DNA of 64,000 bases from JAWXUK01 sp044432725 (GTDB taxonomy: Bacteria > Bacillota > Clostridia > Oscillospirales > Oscillospiraceae): the NCBI GenBank assembly GCA_044432725.1, contig JAWXUL010000004.1:124001-188000 (forward strand). Direction: 5' to 3'. The notes under the pieces were generated by a model. It saw nothing but the letters and a program-made list of their open reading frames with translations. It was not told the DNA's origin and made no database searches. The position numbers and the translations under genes are program-made. Positions 1-10,200 of this stretch are shown one piece after another; the stretch's first letter is position 1, and each line of letters opens with the position of its first letter.

Positions 1-1368
1 GGCAAAGTCGTATATATTCAAATAGTTTGTGTTAGACATAAACCCTGCTGTTAATCGGCTTGCTTTTTTGAATTCAGTGGAAAAAGTCACAGAGAGGGAA
101 GCAGAAATATCCACAATGTCGTGAATGCTTTTTCCAAATTGACTCATTTCTTCTGGCTGATCTGTGTGCAAGCTTTGATATGATTTAGACTTCAAACTTT
201 GTTCCTTGTATAGTTCATCGTAAAAATAGATGCAATGAATGGAATTGTCTTGAAATTTTAAATCAAAGCCAAAGGGATAAACATCGCTTCTGGAATTTTG
301 CCCAAAGGAAATACGGTTCCAACATTGTAATTCATCGCAAAGCATCAACAAATAAGCAAGAGGGGCTTCGTCCTGAAGATCCAGATTTTTTGTGAGGTGG
401 CAATGGTTCACAGAAAATTTAAACAGACTGTTGTGCAAAGTCACTGCCACAATGGCATCCACTTTCCCTTGGTCTAATTGGGACAGATTGGTCAGGGATT
501 GAAAATATTTTTTGGCAAGAATCAGTCCGCTAAAATAAGCATGGTCTAAATAGAGATAAGTTGCCTTGGGTTTCTCTTGATAATTATCAAAATTTCCCCG
601 ATAGACCATGGTTTCTTCCAGTTCTTCATAAGAAAGCTGATAGGTTTCTCCCAGTTCCTTGTGAATTTCTTTGGCAAGCAACAGGCGTAAATCAATTTTT
701 TCTTCCCCCACTGTCACAGAAGCAAATTGCTCCATGCCTTTATAAGAAACAAAAGGAGAAAAATCTGTCTGACTGCCTACTTCAGATTTGTCTACCCCCT
801 CTAAAACACAGGCGTATACTTTCAGCTGTTGATGGGCGATTTCAAAGGGATAACCCACATCGTGAAAGAGAGAGGAAAGTCCCCAATGTTCTAAAAAGTG
901 ACAGCTCCCCTTACCGACTAGGTCATATTTCTTTTCATAGACAAGTCGCACCTTTTCATTGTTACGAAAAATAGCAAGACCTAAGAGAAAAACATAAACA
1001 GAGTGGGTATAGTGGTCTCTGTGTTTCATCAACAAAGAGCTGGAATTGCTCTCATGCTCTGCCAATAATTCGACCAAATACCGCACAGAATGATAGTTGT
1101 TGCCAAAGGGTTGGAAAATTTCACAATAGCAAACATACACATCAAAAGCGTCATCACGTGACCCTGTCTCCAGAAAGCGAGCCACAGCTGTTTCAAGACA
1201 AAGTCTGTCAATATCACGGTTAAAGTTGTAGTCTTCATTTGGTTCCTCTTGTAAATGTAATAAATCTGTGCAGTTATCACGGATGAAGGTGAGCGATTCT
1301 TTTCCTAAGTTATGCCCCACAAGGGGCAAGGGAGGGGTTTGACTTGCTGTTAATGCGGAATATGACAT
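1..1368 (-). CDS. HD-domain phosphohydrolase-like protein, cut by left window edge
   Basis: The frame is open from an ATG at 1368 to the left edge (456 codons, no stop), preceded by AAGGAG six bases upstream. The translation has a histidine segment (HRDHYTHSVYVFLLG, about residues 120-134), then SLFHDVGYPFEIAH near residue 170, which carries the adjacent His-Asp pair of HD-superfamily metal phosphohydrolases. A later VTLHN could supply another metal ligand. There is no signal peptide, so it is probably cytoplasmic. HD enzymes hydrolyse phosphomonoesters, nucleotides or signalling nucleotides; the substrate cannot be told here. The C-terminus lies outside the window. Plus-strand frames inside it (for example 561-974) are antisense shadows. 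I am confident of the gene and moderately confident of the HD assignment. Confidence 0.72.
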   Translation of the reverse strand, partial: MSYSALTASQTPPLPLVGHNLGKESLTFIRDNCTDLLHLQEEPNEDYNFNRDIDRLCLETAVARFLETGSRDDAFDVYVCYCEIFQPFGNNYHSVRYLVELLAEHESNSSSLLMKHRDHYTHSVYVFLLGLAIFRNNEKVRLVYEKKYDLVGKGSCHFLEHWGLSSLFHDVGYPFEIAHQQLKVYACVLEGVDKSEVGSQTDFSPFVSYKGMEQFASVTVGEEKIDLRLLLAKEIHKELGETYQLSYEELEETMVYRGNFDNYQEKPKATYLYLDHAYFSGLILAKKYFQSLTNLSQLDQGKVDAIVAVTLHNSLFKFSVNHCHLTKNLDLQDEAPLAYLLMLCDELQCWNRISFGQNSRSDVYPFGFDLKFQDNSIHCIYFYDELYKEQSLKSKSYQSLHTDQPEEMSQFGKSIHDIVDISASLSVTFSTEFKKASRLTAGFMSNTNYLNIYDFA

Positions 1369-1642
1369 AAAAAACTCCTTTTTCTTAAGAGCAACAGAAA
1401 AAGCTCTTTTGTGTGATGTTCTTACACTCTTTCTATTAAAAAACAACAGTTAAGTGATTCCTTGTTTTTAGATGGAACGAGTCTTCTATTTATGGACGAT
1501 CCAAGACAAGAAAAATTGTCGATTCTTATATTATACAGGAAATTTTAAGAAAAGACAAGAGGGAAATCACTAAGACAGAAATCACCCATTTCAGTGAAAA
1601 TCTAGGGGAATACCTCTCAGAAAAAGTTGCATCCACGTATAT

Positions 1643-1682
1643 AGCGAAAACGCTTTTCATTTCAAAGGGAATATGTTATACT
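1643..1682 (+). promoter_or_regulatory. Promoter and possible operator upstream of GH-A hydrolase gene
   Basis: A sigma-A-like promoter reads TTTTCA (1654-1659), 17-base spacer, TATACT (1677-1682), with a TG extended -10 at 1674-1675. An inverted repeat AGCG-AAAA-CGCT (1643-1654) abuts the -35 and could be a LacI-family operator; that part is inference. The rest of the 364-base gap 1369-1732 shows no gene. Confidence 0.5.
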
Positions 1683-1732
1683 AAAGAAGTAGGATAAATA
1701 CAAAGAAAAGGTTTTGGAATAGAAAGGGGATC

Positions 1733-3673
1733 ATGATGAAATTAACAGAATATAAAAACGAAAATTTTCAGGCAGGACCAGAAGGAAAAATAGAGTTTTT
1801 CTCTCCAGAAGGCATAGAAGATCACGGTTTTTTAGTCTTAAAAGTAAAGAATACCAGCCGATATCTCCAAGGGATTCAGTTGGGTTTTTGGAAAAAATCC
1901 AGTGAAGAATCTGACCTAAACGTGACTTTTGGCATCATTCCTCAGCTAGAGACAATCCTGTGTCTCCCACTTCATTATTTAGATGGTCAAACCATGTTCC
2001 TTCCCCGCAGTGCAGGGACATTGAAGAGAGTGGTGTTTGGTCGGAAAATTTTACCCTCAGAAGTAGATCGGATTTCCATTTCCCTTGACCCTCATTTTGA
2101 GAGCCAATCCTTAGAAATTCTGGATATACATTTTGCAAAAGAAGAACCAGTCTACACGGTGCCAGATACTCTTTTGGTGGATGCCATGGGGCAAAGTACC
2201 CTCTATGATTGGGAAGGGAAAACCCATTCCCAAGAAGAATTAGCCCAAAATATAAAAGCAGAAATAGAGAAAAACAAAAATAGCAGCTTTCCAGAAACTT
2301 GGAGCGAGTATGGTGGGGATTTGTCTCTGAAATATGAAGAAACTGGATTTTTCCACACCCATTATGATGAAAAGTTAGAGCAATGGCTTTTAGTTGATCC
2401 AAAAGGTCATGGATTTTTCTCTGTGGGCTTAGATTGCGTCAACCTAGATACTGTGGGTAAAGTGGATGACTTCCCCCATTTGTTTCAAGAATTGAAAAAA
2501 GATGGAGTCTTTGCCCCTGCCTATCAAAAAAGAGAAGGACCTCACAGTGGGATTTATTATAATTTTTCTCAAGCCAATATGTTGCGTGTCTTTCCTGAAA
2601 ATTCTTGGGAAACATGGGCAGAACTGACCAAAAATCGCCTAAAATCATGGTGTTTTAATACCATTGGTAACTGGTCAGAGGAAAAGTTTTGCCATGCCAG
2701 CAAGCTTCCCTATGTCCTCCCCTTAAAAGATTTCCCTAGCACAAAAATACAGATTTTTCGTGATTTTCCTGATGTCTTTTCAGAAGAATACAGAAAAAAT
2801 AGCGAAACTTTTGCAGAACAACTAAAACCATTGGTGGATGACCCTTATTTTATTGGCTATTTCCTTCGAAACGAGCCACTTTGGGCTTTTGTTGTGGGGA
2901 TGAATTTGGCAGAAGAACTGCTCGAAACGGATTTTCCTTCTAAAACAAAAGAAGTATTGATTGCTGATTTGCAAGAAAAATATGGAGATATTTCTGCACT
3001 GAATACAGCTTGGAAACAAGAATTTTCAGATTTTTCAGCACTAAATCAACCTGTGAAAAAGGGAAGGGATTTCTCGCCACAGGCGAAATCTGATTTAGAA
3101 GCTTTCAGCCACAAGATGATCGAGAGCTATGTGTCCCTCCCCTCCATTGCCTGTAAAAAAGTGGACAAAAATCACTTGAATTTAGGGATGCGTTACGCCT
3201 ATATTTGGGACTCTGCCCTCCTTGCTGGTTGCGAGCATTTTGACGTATTTTCCTTTAATTGTTACAAAATGAATCCAGTGGAACAAATTATTTCCATTGG
3301 TGATATGACAAACCTCCCTGTGATGATCGGAGAGTTTCATTTTGGTGCTGTGGATAAAGGCTTGATGTCCACAGGTTTAAAAGGGGTTTCTTCCCAAAAA
3401 GAACGTGGTACAGCTTATCAATTTTATGTGGAAAATGCAGCAGCAGAAAAATACTGCGTGGGAACCCATTACTTTACTCTGAATGACCAAGCCTATTTAG
3501 GACGATTCGATGGAGAAAACTTTCAAATTGGTGTGGTGGATTGTTGCCAACATCCCTATGAAGATTTTGTAGAGGGTCTCTTAAAAACAAATCAAGAAAT
3601 TTATCAAGTGAAAAAGAAACAACGTCCCCCATCCTCCATAGAAGGAAAAGAAATCCCACGAATTGGGTTTTAG
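1733..3673 (+). CDS. Clan GH-A glycoside hydrolase (GH50/agarase-like or beta-galactosidase-like)
   Basis: A 646-residue protein without a signal peptide, so probably cytoplasmic. The N-terminal third looks like a beta-sandwich accessory region; the rest has a TIM-barrel feel. FLRNEPLW places E381 as the likely acid/base and MIGEFHFG places E534 as the likely nucleophile, the usual pair on strands 4 and 7 of clan GH-A. The tail (THYFTLNDQAYLGRFDGEN) resembles the ends of GH50/GH42-like enzymes. Substrate is unknown; an oligosaccharide cleaved after uptake is a fair guess. The start ATG at 1733 (alternative 1736) follows AAAGGGGAT. It stands alone between its own promoter and the next promoter, with no transporter beside it. 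Family placement below the clan level is uncertain. Confidence 0.65.
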   Translation: MMKLTEYKNENFQAGPEGKIEFFSPEGIEDHGFLVLKVKNTSRYLQGIQLGFWKKSSEESDLNVTFGIIPQLETILCLPLHYLDGQTMFLPRSAGTLKRVVFGRKILPSEVDRISISLDPHFESQSLEILDIHFAKEEPVYTVPDTLLVDAMGQSTLYDWEGKTHSQEELAQNIKAEIEKNKNSSFPETWSEYGGDLSLKYEETGFFHTHYDEKLEQWLLVDPKGHGFFSVGLDCVNLDTVGKVDDFPHLFQELKKDGVFAPAYQKREGPHSGIYYNFSQANMLRVFPENSWETWAELTKNRLKSWCFNTIGNWSEEKFCHASKLPYVLPLKDFPSTKIQIFRDFPDVFSEEYRKNSETFAEQLKPLVDDPYFIGYFLRNEPLWAFVVGMNLAEELLETDFPSKTKEVLIADLQEKYGDISALNTAWKQEFSDFSALNQPVKKGRDFSPQAKSDLEAFSHKMIESYVSLPSIACKKVDKNHLNLGMRYAYIWDSALLAGCEHFDVFSFNCYKMNPVEQIISIGDMTNLPVMIGEFHFGAVDKGLMSTGLKGVSSQKERGTAYQFYVENAAAEKYCVGTHYFTLNDQAYLGRFDGENFQIGVVDCCQHPYEDFVEGLLKTNQEIYQVKKKQRPPSSIEGKEIPRIGF

Positions 3674-3747
3674 AGCGATATTCCCACAACAATCTGACCT
3701 TCCCATAAATTACCGATGCAATACAGGGTGAATTCTTGACATTTTTC

Positions 3748-3775
3748 TTGTTATTTTTCTGTTTTGTGTTATGAT
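3748..3775 (+). promoter_or_regulatory. Sigma-A promoter for GHL10-like gene
   Basis: TTGTTA (3748-3753), 16-base spacer, TATGAT (3770-3775), with an extended TG at 3767-3768. It lies about 58 bases ahead of the start codon at 3833. Confidence 0.5.
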
Positions 3776-3832
3776 AGATAGGAAGCAAAAAACACTGAGT
3801 GAAAGGTGATAACATCTAATTTGGAGGAAAAA

Positions 3833-5200
3833 ATGAAAAAGATAAGCCTAGTATTATTGCTACTCTTGATGGTCACAGCAGCAGCACTGCCCAAGGAAGC
3901 AACACCCACCCCAGAACAAGCCCAAGAAACCCTCGCACCGATCAGTTTATCCATCCCTGTGGAAGAGGTGCTTTCTGAAATCAACCAGCCAAAGATTGAA
4001 ACAACCACTTATTTTTCCTCCTTAGCCCTACATTTTTCGCTCCTGACCAATACCTTAGAACATGTGGCAGAGGCAATGCAGGTAGGATTGGACGTCCTTT
4101 CTTCTGCGCCAGAAGAATCCACAGAATATCGAGCCATGTGGATTAGCTACCTTGAATTGGCACAGCGTGACTTGTCCACAAAAGAAAAATTCCACGCAGA
4201 GATGTACACCATGTTCAGTCAATGTAAATCTTTGGGGCTGAACCGTGTCATTGTCCAAGTCAGACCCTTTGGGGATGCACTGTATCCCTCAGACATCTAT
4301 CCTTGGAGCGATTTCATTTCTGGCACACAAGGGGTGGCACCAGATTTTGACCCCTTGGAAGAAATGATTACCCTTGCCCACTCCATGGGGCTACAGTTCG
4401 AAGCTTGGGTGAATCCCTATCGTGCCAGATTGAATAACAGTATTCCCACTGCATTTTCAGCGGATAACCCAGCCAATAACAGCGAATTTGTTTGGCAAGT
4501 GGGGGAGGGAATCTATTATAACCCTGCTTTGCCAGAGGTGCAAGCCATGGTGGTAGAGGGGATTCGTGAGATCGTGGAAAATTATGATGTGGATGGCATC
4601 CATATGGATGATTATTTCTACCCAAGCACAGACCTTTCTCTGGATAAAGAGGAATATCTGGCAAGTGGCACCATACTTTCCCAAGGGGACTGGCGACGTG
4701 AAAACGTCAACAATTTAGTCAGAACCATTTATGCCACGGTGAAATCCATTGACCCTTCTGTGAAATTTGGGGTCAGCCCTCAGGGGAACAATGACAACAA
4801 CTACAACAGCCAGTACAGCGATGTGAATTTGTGGCTCTCCACCCCCGGTTATGTGGATTATATTATTCCTCAGATTTATTGGGGCTTTGATTTTATTTTA
4901 TCCAATGGCTCCACCAAGTATCAATATCTCAATGCACTGAATATGTGGAATGACTATCCACGTCACCAAGATGTGGAGCTCTATATCGGCTTGGCAGCTT
5001 ATCGCATCGGCGACGGTGATGGAAGCTCTTATACAAAGGAAGAGTGGAATTCTGGCAGAAATATCGCAGAGATGATTCTGGCACTACGAGAATTGGAACT
5101 CCACGGATATGTTCTTTTTCGTCATGATTTCCTCTTTAACAATGCCAGTCACCCCAATCTAGCACAGGCAGAGTGTGAAGCGATGAAAGAAATCAATTAA
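3833..5200 (+). CDS. Secreted GHL10/DUF187-family glycosyl hydrolase-like protein
   Basis: A 455-residue protein that begins with a lysine pair and a hydrophobic stretch (MKKISLVLLLLLMVTAAA), a signal peptide, so it acts outside the membrane. From about residue 105 the text EYRAMWISYLE, then GLNRVIVQVRPFGDALY, FEAWVNPYRARL, VDGIHMDDYFYP and VDYIIPQIYWGF are the hallmark blocks of the GHL10 (DUF187) TIM-barrel family. These proteins are often cell-wall or polysaccharide associated. DGIHMDDYFY holds the likely catalytic acids. The start at 3833 is chosen over GTG 3806 because GGAGG (3823-3827) precedes it and the signal peptide follows at once. Converges on the RNase J gene through a shared terminator. 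The substrate is unknown. Confidence 0.82.
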   Translation: MKKISLVLLLLLMVTAAALPKEATPTPEQAQETLAPISLSIPVEEVLSEINQPKIETTTYFSSLALHFSLLTNTLEHVAEAMQVGLDVLSSAPEESTEYRAMWISYLELAQRDLSTKEKFHAEMYTMFSQCKSLGLNRVIVQVRPFGDALYPSDIYPWSDFISGTQGVAPDFDPLEEMITLAHSMGLQFEAWVNPYRARLNNSIPTAFSADNPANNSEFVWQVGEGIYYNPALPEVQAMVVEGIREIVENYDVDGIHMDDYFYPSTDLSLDKEEYLASGTILSQGDWRRENVNNLVRTIYATVKSIDPSVKFGVSPQGNNDNNYNSQYSDVNLWLSTPGYVDYIIPQIYWGFDFILSNGSTKYQYLNALNMWNDYPRHQDVELYIGLAAYRIGDGDGSSYTKEEWNSGRNIAEMILALRELELHGYVLFRHDFLFNNASHPNLAQAECEAMKEIN

Positions 5201-5213
5201 CCTCAGCGACCAT

Positions 5214-5254
5214 AAAAAAACTGTCATCCCCTTTTGGAAGATGACAGTTTTTTA
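5214..5254. terminator. Bidirectional rho-independent terminator
   Basis: The stem AACTGTCATC/GATGACAGTT (5219-5228 with 5240-5249) is flanked by A and T runs on both sides. It sits between the convergent genes ending at 5200 and 5270. Confidence 0.9.
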
Positions 5255-5269
5255 TTATAATTATCTGGA

Positions 5270-6928
5270 TTATACTTCCATGATAATGGGTAAAATCATA
5301 GGACTTCTCTTGGTCTTCTTATACAAATAGTTGGAAAGATTCCCTTTGATGGCTGTTTTGATTGGATTCCAGTCCCCTGTGAATTCATCTTGCACAGACT
5401 CCACAGCGTCCATTGCTACATTTCTTAGTTCTGCCATCAGTGCGTCAGATTCTTTCACATAAACAAAGCCTCTGGTAGTGATGTCAGGTCCAGAAATAAT
5501 ATCTCCATTTTCAGGAGACATGGACAAAGCCACCACAATCATCCCATCTTGCGCCAAGTGACGACGGTCTCTCAATACAGCAGAGCCCACATCGCCTACG
5601 CCCAAGCCATCTACAAAAACTTTTCCTGCTGTGACAGTATCGGTCAAACGGAGAGAGTTTTCTGTCAGTTCAATTACTCGACCAATTTCACCCACAGCGA
5701 TGTTTTGTGGAGACATCCCCATCTCTTCTGCAAGACGTGCGTGCAATTTCAAATGTTGTTGCTCTCCATGGACAGGAAGGAAGAATTTGGGTTTCACCAA
5801 AGCGTGGACAATCTTCAATTCCTCTTGACAGGCATGGCCAGAAACGTGAAGGGCTCTCTCTCTCTCGTTCAGCACCTCGGCGCCTTTGCGATACAGCTCG
5901 TTCACCACATTCCCCATTGCTTCTTCATTCCCTGGGATGGTGGATGCAGAAATGATAATCCGATCCCCTTGACGAATGTCCACTTGTCTATGAGTAGAAA
6001 ACGCCATACGATACAGCGCAGACATGGTTTCCCCTTGGCTTCCTGTGGTGATGATACAGATTTTCTCTTTGGGGAGAGATTTGATGTGATTCAAATCCAT
6101 CAATACCCCTTCGGCAACGTTCATATAACCCAAAGAAGTGGAAACTTTCATGTAATTTTCCATACTTCTACCAGAAACAGCCACTCTTCTGCCATAGCGT
6201 GTGGCAACATCCATGATCTGTTGCAAACGGTCTACATTAGATGCAAAGGTAGTGACGATGATTCTCTCTTTACACCCTTTGAACAAAGCATCAAAGGAAG
6301 CCCCCACAGATCTCTCGCTTCTGGTATAGCCGGGGTTTGTCACGTTGGTGGAGTCAGCCATCATACACAGCACGCCCTCTTTCCCCAAAGCGCCAAAACG
6401 TCCTAGATCAATCATACCACCTTGGATGGGAGTGGGGTCGATTTTGAAATCCCCTGTATGAATCACAGTCCCGATGGGGGTTTTGATGGCAAAGCCCACT
6501 GCATCAGCAATGGAGTGATTCACATGGATAAACTCCATGGAAAATGCGCCTGCCTTGATAATGTCCCCTGATTCGCATACATTTAATTTCACCTTGTCCA
6601 GCAAGCGATGCTCTGTCAGCTTCAGCTCTACCAAGCCCATGGACATTCTTGTCCCGTAAATGGGTGCTTGGATGCTCCTTAAAACATAAGGAAGCCCGCC
6701 AATATGATCCTCGTGTCCGTGGGTGATGAAAATACCACGAATTTTGTGTTGATTTGCAATGAGATAGGTCACATCAGGGATCACCACATCAATCCCATAC
6801 ATGTCATCATCAGGAAACCCCATGCCACAGTCTACCATAATAATATCATTGCCATATTCGAAGACAGTCAGGTTCTTTCCGATTTCGTCCAGCCCTCCTA
6901 GGGGTATAATCTTTAATTTTTCTGCCAT
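5270..6928 (-). CDS. rnj: Ribonuclease J
   Basis: At 552 residues this has the normal length for RNase J. The metallo-beta-lactamase signature HGHEDH is at residues 70-75, followed by VNHSIADAVG and TGDFK, then the beta-CASP part with ADSTNV, TTFASNVDRLQQ, and the C-terminal VHALVKPKFFLPVHGE. RNase J is a 5'-exonuclease and endonuclease for mRNA decay and rRNA maturation in Firmicutes, working in the cytoplasm. ATG 6928 follows AAGGAGCTATT, a good ribosome binding site. The gene is monocistronic, with the bidirectional terminator at 5214-5254 on its 3' side. A 14-base palindrome GCTGAC-AG-GTCAGC (6964-6977) lies in its 5' region and could be a regulator site (inference). Identification is firm. 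Confidence 0.95.
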   Translation of the reverse strand: MAEKLKIIPLGGLDEIGKNLTVFEYGNDIIMVDCGMGFPDDDMYGIDVVIPDVTYLIANQHKIRGIFITHGHEDHIGGLPYVLRSIQAPIYGTRMSMGLVELKLTEHRLLDKVKLNVCESGDIIKAGAFSMEFIHVNHSIADAVGFAIKTPIGTVIHTGDFKIDPTPIQGGMIDLGRFGALGKEGVLCMMADSTNVTNPGYTRSERSVGASFDALFKGCKERIIVTTFASNVDRLQQIMDVATRYGRRVAVSGRSMENYMKVSTSLGYMNVAEGVLMDLNHIKSLPKEKICIITTGSQGETMSALYRMAFSTHRQVDIRQGDRIIISASTIPGNEEAMGNVVNELYRKGAEVLNERERALHVSGHACQEELKIVHALVKPKFFLPVHGEQQHLKLHARLAEEMGMSPQNIAVGEIGRVIELTENSLRLTDTVTAGKVFVDGLGVGDVGSAVLRDRRHLAQDGMIVVALSMSPENGDIISGPDITTRGFVYVKESDALMAELRNVAMDAVESVQDEFTGDWNPIKTAIKGNLSNYLYKKTKRSPMILPIIMEV

Positions 6929-7157
6929 AATAGCTCCTTTTTCATACTTTTTAAAATTTTTCTGCTGACAGGTCAGCTTGGTGTCAACTTACAGTATTTA
7001 ATAGTGTAACACATACAGATAGAAATGTACAGAGTTTTTTTCTCTTTCAAAAAATAATTCTCCCTCTCCCACAGCCCCCACAGAATCCCCTTCCTATTAA
7101 TATGAAATGTCACAAAAAAACTTTTGTTACAGTTATGTTACAAATAGCTAAAAGCCC

Positions 7158-7186
7158 TTGACCAGTTCCTCCTTCTCGTGTATTAT
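7158..7186 (+). promoter_or_regulatory. Sigma-A promoter for S-layer gene
   Basis: TTGACC (7158-7163), 17-base spacer, TATTAT (7181-7186): close to consensus, as expected for a highly expressed surface protein. The gap 6929-7254 between divergent genes holds this promoter and the RNase J 5' region; no other gene is seen. Confidence 0.75.
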
Positions 7187-7254
7187 AGTCACATAGGCAA
7201 GGTTGCGAAGCTTTTGTCTAAATATATTTTACTTTATTGGAGGAGTGTTTTTTT

Positions 7255-10200
7255 ATGAGAAACCTCAAACGTGCACTTAGCCTAGGGCTTGCATCTTCTA
7301 TGGTGCTTAGTACTACTGCATTCAGTGCTTCTGCTGCAATGGCAAAAGGCGAATATCCAGAAATGGGATTGACTGGTTACACTGACCACGACCAATTCTC
7401 TTCTGACACTAACGAATCACAAAACGCTGCATTTATCGCAAAACAAATTGACTTGATGAGCGGTCAAGAAGACGGAAGCTTCGGCGTAAACGATACTTTG
7501 TCTCGTTGGCAAATGGCTGTTATCGTCACAAGAATGTACTTCGGCGATAACTTCGACGTTACAACATATCCTACTACAAACGCTGATGGCTCTCCTGTCT
7601 TCAACGATTTGGACGGTGTTGTCACTGAGGATATCAAACGCTTCATCTTTGCAGCTTGCGACACTGGCTTGATTGCTGGTGTGGGTAATGGCAACTTCAA
7701 TCCTAATGGTCAAGTCACACTTGCTGACGCTTTGGTCATGGTGTTGAAAGCTGTTGGTTACTTGAACATCAACGACAAAGAATGGACAACTGCGAACAAC
7801 TATCAAACATTTGTGACAAGCCTTGCTTATAACCTAGGTTTGATCGACAAAAGCTATGTTGGTAACAACGCTGGTCTAAACGAAGCTATGACTCGTGAAG
7901 AAATCGTTGTTCTTGTGGTTCGTGCTTTGACAGACATCGCAGCTGTCAGCTATAACCAAGCTGAACAAAAATACTACAACACATTCGGCTTGATGAACGG
8001 AACTGATGACACAATTGATAACACAGACACTTATGCTACTTTGGGCTTTGACCGCTTCAAATTAGAAAAACATGATGTCTATGACCCATTTGGTCGTCCT
8101 TCTGTCACTTGGATCAAAGACGGCTATGTTCTTTCTAACTTCGTAGAAGAAGCAGTCTTCGAAACAGCTGAACCTGTTTCTGTCAGCACTTTGTATGATT
8201 ATCTTGGCGCTGTCATGAACAAATACACAGCTGAAAACTTCCATTACAAAATCGTTGTGGATGGCGTGGAATACAGCGAATGGTATGAAGCACATTATGT
8301 TGACACTGATTTCAACACATTGGGCGACCATGTAAGCATCGGCAACACAGACACCAGATCTGGTGGTACATTCGAAAACTTCGAAGCTGTGATTGATGCG
8401 AAAAACACCACTGATTTCTTGGCTTCTGGCCATGGTGCTTTGACTCAAGTTTATGTTCTTGATACCTTTGATCTTCAAGGTAGCCACATCGGCGACGACG
8501 ACAGAAAAGGTGAAGTTATCATCTCTGTGACTAATACTCACTTGGGCGTGATTTCTAACTACAAAGAAAACACAGATGGTACTTACACAAACTATGTGGA
8601 ATATCTTGATGATGTCATGACAACTGACACAACAAGCAACACAAAAGTTGGTTTGGAATACAAATCTACTGATTATCAAATCATCACAACTGATACTTTC
8701 TTCGACATTGGCGAAGTTGTTTCTGTCAAAGCAAGTGGTGATGACCTGATTGCTGCAGTGGATGACTCTGCTACCTTGACAACAGCTGCTGGTGTTCAAG
8801 CTGACATGTCTGCTATCATGATCAACGAACCTTTGACTGCAACTGGTGTTGTAAATCAATTAGATCGTTATGTTTATGAAACAGGCGGTGTTTGGTTGAC
8901 ATTAGAAGGCGACGACACTGATTACTATTTCAACGTTGCGAACCGTGGTAACGTGATTGATCGTGGCGAAATGGTTCCTTCTTTGGGCGCTAACGTCAAA
9001 CTTTATCTGGAAGAATTCGAAGGCCACAAAACTATCTTGGGCTACGAAATCATTGAGCCAGAAAGCAAATACCTATATGTTGAAGGTGTGCCTACTCAAG
9101 GTGCCAGCTACTTCGTAGGTGTGGAAACAAAAGTTACTTTCGATTTCGGTACTGAAGATAACGTCTATGTTACTCACGTGGATGGCGACGCTGTCACAAC
9201 AAGCAATGTAGAAGACAAAATCCCTTCTGACAACCGTTTGATTGATGCCAATGGTTCCATTGCAACAGCAAACGAAAACTTCGTAGTGGATGACTATAAC
9301 ATTGTGGATGAAACTGAGTTCTCACAACGTATTTTCCGTTATGAACCTTATGAAAGCAATGGTCAAACATTCTACAAATTGTATTCTTTGACTAACATCA
9401 CAGAAAACAAAGCAAACGCAACTTATAACAGCGATGAATTCGACTATGATTCAAACGTCATGGTGAATGGTAAAATTTCTACAAACGAAGATATTTACTA
9501 CAACATCGGTAACGGCATCAACGGTACTGTTGGTATCTTTACATCTGCTCGTTATGGTGATGGTATCATCGACAAATCTTATGATGATAAATTTGCTATG
9601 TCTACAGTCAGTGTAGATAATGCTGGCAAAACAAGCTTCACCAATGAAGATTATATCATGCTTCAAGGTGCTGCTGGTGAAACCACAGCCTATGGTCAAA
9701 CTGGTGAATACGGCTACGGCGATGCTCGTACTGGCTTCAACATCATCCAAGGTTACGGTGTTTATGTCCTTGACATGAATCCTGCTTCTGATACAAAAGA
9801 AACTCTTGGTTATGATGGTCTATTCACAGGAACTTATCTCCAAGAAGGTGATGCTACTTCTGGTTTTGTCAATGTATTAAAAACAGATGGAACAGATTCT
9901 GGTTTCCGCATCGACGAAGATCACTGGACAAACAATTCCGCAAATCGTGACTTCGCATTCCTTTGCGATGAAAGCACTGTGTTCATCGATGTTGTTGGCG
10001 GAAGCGCTACTCCTGCTACTCTTGCTGAAGTGGAAACTTTGGACAGCAGTGATGTAAACATGCAAGTTATCTTCGGTGCAAATGGTTATGCTGACATCGT
10101 CTTCATCAACCATGGTACAAACGCAGAAGACATCAGCGATCCTTTGGATTACTTCATCTTGAAAGATGGCGATGGCACTGTCAGAACTTATAACGACGAC

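Noticed and set aside
561..974. Plus-strand open frame of 137 codons
   Set aside because: Antisense to the HD-type gene; no ribosome binding site and no family-like text.
5549..6406. Plus-strand open frame of 285 codons
   Set aside because: Lies fully antisense to RNase J, whose identity is certain; no start signal.
8062..8859. Minus-strand open frame of 265 codons
   Set aside because: Antisense to the S-layer gene; long because of biased codon use in that gene.
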